From: Candidatus Polarisedimenticolia bacterium
GTDB lineage: Bacteria; Acidobacteriota; Polarisedimenticolia; Gp22-AA2
Assembly: GCA_036001465.1 (NCBI GenBank)
Contig: DASYUH010000056.1
Coordinates: 124,001 to 188,000, forward strand
Direction: 5' to 3'
Length of the DNA: 64,000 nucleotides
The stretch's first letter is position 1. Each line of letters begins with the position of its first letter. Both the position numbers and the translations under genes were made by a program. Positions 58,527 through 64,000 of the stretch are shown here, piece by piece. The notes beneath the pieces are model-generated. The model was not told the origin of the DNA. It saw only the letters and a list, made by a program, of their open reading frames with translations, and searched no databases.

Positions 58527-59417
58527 CTAGCGCTGGGTCAGAAAATCATTGGGCCGGGGCGGCTCGCTGCCATAGTCGTAGAACCCCCGACCGGTCTTGC
58601 GCCCGTGAAACCCCGCGAGCACCATGCGCTTCATCAGGGGCGGCGGCGCGAACCGCCTCTCGCGGAACTCGTCGAACATGATATCGGCAATGTAGTACGT
58701 CGTATCGATGCCGACCAGGTCCAGAAGGGTGAGAGGACCCATCGGATGGCCGCAGCCGAGCTTCATCCCCTGGTCGATGTCGGTGATGCCGCCGACCCCC
58801 TCCTCGAGGGCGCGGATGGCGTCGAGGATGTAGGGCACGAGCAGCCGGTTGACGATGAAGCCGGTGCGGTCGAGCGTGCGGACGGGGACCTTCCCGAGGC
58901 TCTTCGCGAAGCCGAGCACGGCCTCCTCGATCCCCGGCTCGGTCTGGATGGTCCGGATCACCTCGACCAGCTTCATGAGGGGGACCGGATTGAAGAAATG
59001 CAGGCCCACGAAGCGCTGCGGCCGCTGGGTGGTCACTGCCATCTCGGTGATCGACAGCGACGACGTGTTGCTGGCGAGGATCGCCTCCTTCTTGAGGACG
59101 CGCTCGAGGCGCCCGAAGGCCTCCTTCTTGGCCCCCAGGTTCTCGATGACCGCCTCGATCACGAGGTCGCAATCCTTCAGGCTGTCATAGTCGGTCGTGC
59201 CCGAGAGCCGTGACAGGGCGGCATGCTTGTCCTCCGGTCGCACCTTCCCCTTCGCCACGCCCGCGGCGAGGAACTGATCGATCCGCTTGAGGCCGGTCTC
59301 CAGGAGCTCCCGGGTCACCTCCAGGACCGTGGTCGTGTAGCCGGACTGCGCTGCGACCTGGGCGATGCCCGATCCCATCAGTCCGCACCCGAGGACGCCG
59401 ACCTTCTTGATCTCCAT
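58527..59417 (-). CDS. 3-hydroxybutyryl-CoA dehydrogenase
   Basis: A 296-residue NAD(P)-dependent dehydrogenase. The Rossmann loop GCGLMGSGIA is at residues 10-19. Asn/Ser in SNTSSLSI and the catalytic His in GLHFFNPVPLMKLVEVI near 140 are intact. It oxidises 3-hydroxybutyryl-CoA to acetoacetyl-CoA. The C-terminal helical domain (MKLGCGHPMGPLTLLDLVGID) is complete. It lies between crotonase and thiolase. Confidence 0.94.
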   Translation of the reverse strand: MEIKKVGVLGCGLMGSGIAQVAAQSGYTTTVLEVTRELLETGLKRIDQFLAAGVAKGKVRPEDKHAALSRLSGTTDYDSLKDCDLVIEAVIENLGAKKEAFGRLERVLKKEAILASNTSSLSITEMAVTTQRPQRFVGLHFFNPVPLMKLVEVIRTIQTEPGIEEAVLGFAKSLGKVPVRTLDRTGFIVNRLLVPYILDAIRALEEGVGGITDIDQGMKLGCGHPMGPLTLLDLVGIDTTYYIADIMFDEFRERRFAPPPLMKRMVLAGFHGRKTGRGFYDYGSEPPRPNDFLTQR

Positions 59418-59459
59418 CGTGTCACCTCCGGCCCGGGCACCGCCCCGGGCGTATCGATC

Positions 59460-60671
59460 CTACCGTTGGGCGGGCGGGATCGCCTCGACCACGATGGCGA
59501 TCCCCTGGCCGCCGCCGATGCAGGCGCTGGCGATCCCGTACCGGCCGCCGCGCCGCCTCAACTCGAGGAGAAGCGTCAGGACCAGGCGCGTGCCGGTCGC
59601 TCCCAGGGGGTGGCCCAGCGCGACCGCCCCTCCATTGACGTTGACGCGCTCCCGATCCAGGCCGAGCTCCTTCTCCACCGCCAGGTATTGCGCCGCGAAC
59701 GCCTCGTTGATCTCGAACAGGTCGATGTCGCCCAGGGACAGCGAGGCGCGATCGAGCGCCTGGCGGATGGCGGGGACGGGTCCGATGCCCATGATGCGCG
59801 GGGGCACGCCCGCCACGCCGTAGGTGATCACCCGGCCGAGCGGTTCCGCGGAAAGCGTCCGCGCCGCCTGCGGGGAGGCCACGATCACCGCGGCGGCGCC
59901 ATCCACCATTCCCGACGCATTGCCTGCGGTCACGTAGCCCTTGCCCTGGAACGCCGGTGCGAGCTTCGCAAGCCCCTCGAGCGTGGTGTCGGGCCGGGCA
60001 TGGTTGTCCTCCAGCACGGTGATCTCACGGCCGCGGTCGCGCACGGTCACCGGCACGATTTCATCCCGGAACGTCCCGGCCCGGGACGCCGCCGCCGCGG
60101 CCTGCTGGCTCCTGAGGGCGTAGCGGTCGGCCTCCGCCCGCGTGATCCCCCGCTCCTGCGCCAGGTTCTCCGCCGTCTGCGCCATGGTGTATCCGCAGTG
60201 GGTGTCGAGGAGCCCGACCAGGAGAGCGTCCTCGAGGGGCGCGTGCCCCATCCGCAGACCGGCCCGCATCCCGCGCACCACGTGCGGGGCCTGCGTCATG
60301 TTCTCCATGCCGCCGGCCAGGACCACGGCCGCTTCATCCAGGGCGACGAGCGAGGCGGCCGTGACCACGGACTGGATCCCCGACCCGCACAGGCGGTTGA
60401 GGGTGAGAGCCGGCACGGATTCCGGGAGCCCCGCCTTGAGGGCGACGTGCCGCGCCCCGTACATCGCGTTGGCGCTCGTCTGCATGGCGTTCCCGTAGAC
60501 CACGTGATCGATGGAAGCCGGATCGGCCCCCGCCCGCCTCAGGGCCTCGCGCGCGGCCGCCGCTCCCAGCTCGACCTCGCTCACCTCGCGGAAGTGGGTG
60601 TTGAGCTCCGCCATCGCGGTGCGGGCTCCCGCCACCACGACCGCCGCGAAGATCGGGGGGCGCCGCGTCAT
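59460..60671 (-). CDS. Acetyl-CoA acetyltransferase (thiolase)
   Basis: A 403-residue thiolase. The nucleophilic Cys is in NRLCGSG near residue 92. GHPLGATG near 350 carries the His, and CIGGGQG near 380 the second Cys. The ATG at 60671 overlaps the DnaC-like gene (ATGA). It would split acetoacetyl-CoA to two acetyl-CoA, completing the C4 route of this gene run. Confidence 0.94.
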   Translation of the reverse strand: MTRRPPIFAAVVVAGARTAMAELNTHFREVSEVELGAAAAREALRRAGADPASIDHVVYGNAMQTSANAMYGARHVALKAGLPESVPALTLNRLCGSGIQSVVTAASLVALDEAAVVLAGGMENMTQAPHVVRGMRAGLRMGHAPLEDALLVGLLDTHCGYTMAQTAENLAQERGITRAEADRYALRSQQAAAAASRAGTFRDEIVPVTVRDRGREITVLEDNHARPDTTLEGLAKLAPAFQGKGYVTAGNASGMVDGAAAVIVASPQAARTLSAEPLGRVITYGVAGVPPRIMGIGPVPAIRQALDRASLSLGDIDLFEINEAFAAQYLAVEKELGLDRERVNVNGGAVALGHPLGATGTRLVLTLLLELRRRGGRYGIASACIGGGQGIAIVVEAIPPAQR

Positions 60672-61453
60672 GCGTGCCCCCCGGGGCGGGCGCCGCGGTC
60701 CGGAAGGCGGTGATGGTCGGCCCGCTTGATCATCTGGCGGAAATCCTGCGCCTCGAGCCGGACCACGTGGCACATTTCCTGGAGGCGGGAGTGGACGCGC
60801 GGCCCGATTCGGTCCTTCAGTGTCGGCCCGCGTCCGCCCGCGGCGTCATCCACGTAGTTCGTGGTCACCAGGGTGGACCGCTTTTCGTTGTAGCGCGTCG
60901 TCACGATGTGCGACAGCGTCTCCTCGAGCCAGGGGCTGAACTGTCTCCCGCCGAGATCGTCGAGCAGGACGACCTCGGTCTGCAGGACCGGCTGCAGGAG
61001 CTCGAGCTCGCTCATCCCGGACTGGCGATCGAACGTCGCCTGGAGCTGCCGGAGAAGGTCCTGGACGTCGCAGAACAGGCAGGGCACGCCCTTGTCGATC
61101 GCCAGCCGTCTCAGGATGGCCACGGCCAGGTGGGTCTTGCCCACGCCGGGCGGCCCGAGGAGCATCAGCCCGCGATCGCTCAGGGGGTATTCCTCCGCGA
61201 AGCGCTCGGCCGACGTCCGGGCGCCGTGCAGCGACAGCTGGTGCGGCGGGATGGCGTCGAAATTCTCGAACTCGCAGTCGTGATAGCGCTTCGGGATGCG
61301 CGCCGCCTGCACGAACTCGCTCACGCCCGCGGGCCGTCCCTGGGACTGGGCGCGGCAGGCGCAGGCCCGCGCGCGCGTCGCCCCGCCCTCATCGATGAGG
61401 ACGAAACCGGTGCCGCCGCAACGAGCGCATGCGCCGCCATCGCCTTCGATCAT
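60668..61453 (-). CDS. DnaC/DnaI-like helicase-loader ATPase
   Basis: A 261-residue AAA+ ATPase. The N-terminus has a zinc-finger-like pattern (CARCGGTG ... CACR), then Walker A GPPGVGKTHLA near residue 99 and Walker B VVLLDDLGG near 161. It resembles DnaC/DnaI loaders of the DnaB helicase; IstB of insertion sequences is similar, but no transposase is present, so a host function is more likely. It lies 39 bases after the sigma factor gene. Confidence 0.85.
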   Translation of the reverse strand: MIEGDGGACARCGGTGFVLIDEGGATRARACACRAQSQGRPAGVSEFVQAARIPKRYHDCEFENFDAIPPHQLSLHGARTSAERFAEEYPLSDRGLMLLGPPGVGKTHLAVAILRRLAIDKGVPCLFCDVQDLLRQLQATFDRQSGMSELELLQPVLQTEVVLLDDLGGRQFSPWLEETLSHIVTTRYNEKRSTLVTTNYVDDAAGGRGPTLKDRIGPRVHSRLQEMCHVVRLEAQDFRQMIKRADHHRLPDRGARPGGHA

Positions 61454-61492
61454 GGAGGTCCCTCCCGGAACCGGGAACCCGCACAGGCGCCG

Positions 61493-62356
61493 TCAGTTCA
61501 GATAGCCCTGCAGCTGCTGGCATTTCTGCGAGCGGTTCAGCTTCTCCAGGGCCTGCGCCTCGATCTGCCTGATGCGCTCGCGCGACAGCCCCATCATCTC
61601 GCCGATCTCCTTCAGCGTCTTCGGCTCCCCTTCTTCCAATCCGAAGCGCAGCCGCAGGACCTTCTGCTCCTTGGGGTCCAGCTCACCCAGACACGCATAG
61701 AGATGGTCCTTCAGGGACGATCGCAGAAGCGCCATGTCGGCCGGAGGGATCACATCCTGCTCGAGCTTGTCCGACAGGTGGAATTCGTGCTCCTCGTCGA
61801 TGACGGTCGAGAGCGAGACATTCTCGTCCGCGACCTGGAGCAGGCTCGTGACCTCCTCGACCGGAATCTCGAGCTTGGCCGCGATCTCGTCCGGAGTCGG
61901 GTTCCGCTCCAGGTCGAGCGTCAGCTGCGAGATGGTCTTCCCGATGCGATACAGGAGGTTGGCTTGCTTCTGCGGGAGCCGGAACGCGCCGCTCTGGTCC
62001 GACAGCGCGTGGATGATCGCCTGACGCACCCACCAGACCGCATAGGTGATGAACTTGACGTTTTTCTTCGGATTGAACCGCTTCGCCGCCTCGATCAGTC
62101 CGATGTTGCCTTCGTTGATCAGGTCCAGGAAGGAGAGCCCGCAATTGCGGTACTTCTTGGCGAAACTGACGACGAACCGGAGGTTGGCCTCGACCAGCTT
62201 GCGGAGGGCCTCCTTGTCCCCCTTCTGGATCCGGTCCCCGAGGACCTTCTCCTCGTCGGGGGTGATGCGCGGCAGCTTGGAGATCTCCTGGAGGTACTTC
62301 TTCAGCGTCTCGGATGAGGCCGCGCTTCGTTTCCCGGCTGCCCGTTCCTCTTCCAC
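61493..62356 (-). CDS. RNA polymerase sigma-70-family factor (group 2 type)
   Basis: A 287-residue sigma factor without region 1.1. Region 2 has NLRFVVSFAKKYRNCGLSFLDLINEGNIGLI and the -10-reading helix FITYAVWWVRQAI. Region 3 follows and region 4 ends with TLKEIGEMMGLSRERIRQIEAQALEKL (helix-turn-helix for -35). The size suits an RpoS/SigB-like alternative factor. It begins with GTG 3 bases after hspR, in the heat-shock gene run. Confidence 0.92.
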   Translation of the reverse strand: MEEERAAGKRSAASSETLKKYLQEISKLPRITPDEEKVLGDRIQKGDKEALRKLVEANLRFVVSFAKKYRNCGLSFLDLINEGNIGLIEAAKRFNPKKNVKFITYAVWWVRQAIIHALSDQSGAFRLPQKQANLLYRIGKTISQLTLDLERNPTPDEIAAKLEIPVEEVTSLLQVADENVSLSTVIDEEHEFHLSDKLEQDVIPPADMALLRSSLKDHLYACLGELDPKEQKVLRLRFGLEEGEPKTLKEIGEMMGLSRERIRQIEAQALEKLNRSQKCQQLQGYLN

Positions 62357-62359
62357 CCG

Positions 62360-62797
62360 TCACCCCTTGTCGGTTTTGGTCGTGCGTGAGGCGGCGGCGA
62401 CCTTCACCAGCGCCCGTGACGATTCGATCGGGCCCTCCTGCCCCCTGCGGCCGATCTCCTGGCGCACCTCCGAGATGAATCGATCCATGTCCTCCTGCAT
62501 CGACTCGATCCGGCGGCGGAGGTTCATGATGATTTCGACGCCGGCGAGATTGACGCCCATCTCCCGGGTCAGGCTGAGGATGAAGGACAGACGCTCGAGG
62601 TCGTCCTCCGAGTAGAGCCGCGTGTTGCCCTGCGTCCGGGATGGCTTGACCAGACCCTCGCGCTCATACAGGCGGAGCGTCTGGGGGTGCACTTCGAAGC
62701 GCTCGGCCACGACGCTGATCATGTAGTACGACTTGTTGTCCCGGCGCTTCTCCTTTCCCGAACGGCGCCGGGCGCGGCCTTCAGGTCCGGATGCCAC
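62360..62797 (-). CDS. hspR: MerR-family heat-shock repressor HspR
   Basis: A 145-residue regulator. After a basic lead of about 25 residues, the MerR helix-turn-helix ([23 protein letters not shown]) and winged part ([12 protein letters not shown]) are clear, and a coiled coil follows. HspR represses dnaK/dnaJ-type operons and is relieved by DnaK. It overlaps dnaJ by 17 bases. Its operator (HAIR) would lie upstream of the operon, outside the window. Confidence 0.9.
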   Translation of the reverse strand: MASGPEGRARRRSGKEKRRDNKSYYMISVVAERFEVHPQTLRLYEREGLVKPSRTQGNTRLYSEDDLERLSFILSLTREMGVNLAGVEIIMNLRRRIESMQEDMDRFISEVRQEIGRRGQEGPIESSRALVKVAAASRTTKTDKG

Positions 62798-63911
62798 GGC
62801 GCAACTCCTCGCCCGGATGCAGCGCGCCGAGATCTCTCAGCAACTGCCGGGATCGCTCATCGTTCGCGCGCGGCGTGACAACGTGGACCTCCACGTACTG
62901 ATCACCGCGGCCCGATCCGCGCAGGAGCGGTGCCCCCTTGCCGCGCAGCCTGAACTTCTGGCCGCTTTCCGTGCCCGGCGGGACTTTGATGCTGGCCCAT
63001 CCGTCCACCGTCGGGACCTGGATGCGGGATCCCAGTGACGCTTCCGTAACCGAAACGGGCACGGAGCAGTGAATGTTATCACCAATCCTCTTGAAGAAGG
63101 GATGCGTCCCCACCTGCGTCACGATGAACAGATCCCCGTTCGGTCCGCCATGCCGTCCGGCCCGCCCCTTCCCCGGCACGCGGACGCGTGATCCGCTGTC
63201 GACCCCGGGCGGAATGTGGACTTTGATGGTCTCGCGCCGTTTCAGCACGCCGGTTCCCGCGCAGTTCCCGCACCCCTCCGAGCCGAGGGTCCCCTGGCCG
63301 CCGCACCGCCGGCAGGTCGAGGCGAACCGCAGGACCCCGGAGACGTGGCTGATCCGGCCGGTGCCGGCGCAGTCCGGGCAGGGCCGCCTGTTGCGTGTGG
63401 GCACGGTGCCCGACCCATGGCAACGCGGGCAGGGCGATTCGACATCGAGAGTCGTCTCGATGGTCTTGCCGCGCAGGGCGTCGAAGAAATCGATCGGAAC
63501 GGTCTGCGTGATATCCGCGCCCGCCCGGGGCGCGTCTCTCTCCTGCGTTTCGGAGGCGTGGCGCCCGAAGATCTCGGAGAAGAAGCTGGAGAATCCCGGA
63601 GAGGAGACGCCCAGATCCCCGAGGTCGAAGTCCATGTCGACGCCCGCGCCGGCGGGACCGCCGGGGCCGCCCCGATGGAATGGCCCGCCGGCGGCGCCGG
63701 TCCCGTATTGCAGCTCCAGGTCGTGCTTCTTGCGTTTGTCGGAGTCCGACAGGACGTCATAGGCCTCCGAAATCTGCTTGAAGCGCTCTTCGGCCCGTTG
63801 GTCGCCCGGATTGAGGTCGGGGTGGTGCTTGCGCGCCAGGCGACGATAGGCCTTCTTGATGTCGACCAGGCGCGCCTTGCGGTCGACCCCCAGGACCTCG
63901 TAGTAATTCAT
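62781..63911 (-). CDS. dnaJ: Chaperone DnaJ
   Basis: A 376-residue Hsp40. The J domain (about residues 2-68) has HPD in KHHPDLN. A Gly-rich part follows. Four CxxCxGxG zinc-finger repeats appear near 160-220 ([32 protein letters not shown]). The C-terminal client-binding domains complete the protein. I use the ATG at 63911, which overlaps the stop of the upstream gene (TGATG). dnaK is not in the window. Confidence 0.96.
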   Translation of the reverse strand: MNYYEVLGVDRKARLVDIKKAYRRLARKHHPDLNPGDQRAEERFKQISEAYDVLSDSDKRKKHDLELQYGTGAAGGPFHRGGPGGPAGAGVDMDFDLGDLGVSSPGFSSFFSEIFGRHASETQERDAPRAGADITQTVPIDFFDALRGKTIETTLDVESPCPRCHGSGTVPTRNRRPCPDCAGTGRISHVSGVLRFASTCRRCGGQGTLGSEGCGNCAGTGVLKRRETIKVHIPPGVDSGSRVRVPGKGRAGRHGGPNGDLFIVTQVGTHPFFKRIGDNIHCSVPVSVTEASLGSRIQVPTVDGWASIKVPPGTESGQKFRLRGKGAPLLRGSGRGDQYVEVHVVTPRANDERSRQLLRDLGALHPGEELRRGIRT

Positions 63912-64000
63912 CACCCGGGCTCCTGCACCTTGATCGATCGGACGCGAGTGCCGGTGGACCGCGGGAGAAAGACCTCGAGGACCCCCAGGTGGACCCTCGC
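63911..64000 (-). CDS. Small heat-shock protein Hsp20, C-terminal end (partial)
   Basis: The last 29 codons of a gene that begins right of the window. The sequence reads [20 protein letters not shown], then a short tail ending in QEPG. This fits the final beta strand of the alpha-crystallin domain (GVL.V.LP pattern). Its stop TGA overlaps the dnaJ ATG, so the two are coupled. Confidence 0.7.
   Translation of the reverse strand, partial: ARVHLGVLEVFLPRSTGTRVRSIKVQEPG

Noticed and set aside
55851-59213. A 1120-codon open frame on the plus strand
   Set aside because: Antisense to lptC/A, crotonase and 3-hydroxybutyryl-CoA dehydrogenase; no domain seen in it.
60668-61453. IstB transposition helper of an insertion sequence
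   Set aside because: No transposase, no terminal repeats, and the gene sits in a host operon with a 4-base overlap to thiolase.

Overview
This window looks like a piece of chromosome from a GC-rich, Gram-negative (diderm), free-living bacterium. The outer-membrane lipopolysaccharide export genes (lptF/G, lptC/A, lptB), rpoN, an MglA-type polarity GTPase and CheW-like proteins point to an Acidobacteriota-like or deltaproteobacterial-type lineage. That placement is inferred from gene content and gene style, not from a marker-gene tree. Coding density is very high and many genes overlap by 4 bases (ATGA or GTGA). No intergenic stretch exceeds about 260 bases. I saw no rRNA, tRNA, CRISPR array, insertion sequence or prophage.

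Layout. (1) 1-8.4 kb, plus strand: the 3' end of dnaE, then metK and ahcY (methyl cycle), a large SPFH-phosphodiesterase-TPR fusion protein and a secreted HEAT-like protein. (2) 8.4-25.2 kb, minus strand: a fused LptF-LptG permease; a lower-GC parA-parB pair; a DUF151 nuclease, miaB, a HIT protein, an HU/IHF protein and rpsA with a clear promoter; hisC-rluB-scpB-scpA-trpS and a small unknown gene; ubiD and a cNMP/FHA protein. (3) 25.3-27.6 kb, plus strand: an exported M23 peptidase. (4) 27.6-32.1 kb, minus strand: glnA and glnE. (5) 32.2-34.2 kb: an exported AMMECR1 protein and a secreted unknown protein whose 3' ends overlap by 309 bases. (6) 34.2-37.7 kb, minus strand: a CPBP protease, an extended MglA and der. 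(7) 37.8-39.1 kb, plus strand: an HU protein and an M50 protease. (8) 39-47.5 kb, minus strand: comEC, an unknown gene, coaX, birA, nadC and valS. (9) 47.6-49.7 kb, minus strand: a response regulator and two CheW-like proteins. (10) 49.8-64 kb, one long minus-strand run: hsp20 (partial), dnaJ, hspR, a sigma factor, a DnaC-like loader, thiolase, 3-hydroxyacyl-CoA dehydrogenase, crotonase, lptC/A, lptB, rpoN, hpf, acyl-CoA dehydrogenase and a two-subunit B12 mutase.

How the genes work together. The most interesting metabolic reading is in region 10. The B12 mutase carries the residue pair typical of isobutyryl-CoA mutase (Phe92/Gln210), not that of methylmalonyl-CoA mutase (Tyr/Arg). With the acyl-CoA dehydrogenase, crotonase, 3-hydroxybutyryl-CoA dehydrogenase and thiolase on the same strand, it gives an inferred complete route from isobutyryl-CoA through butyryl-CoA to two acetyl-CoA. 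These genes sit around the classic lptC-lptA-lptB-rpoN-hpf cluster. The LPS transport bridge is built here from fused genes (LptF-LptG and LptC-LptA), with LptB separate. GlnE sits beside a glutamine synthetase that has the tyrosine it would adenylylate.

Several strong sigma-70-type promoters can be read directly: metK, parAB, rpsA, glnA, mglA and the HU gene. Limits: start codons were chosen from ribosome binding sites, overlaps and family lengths by eye. Functional names rest on motif recognition without database searches.
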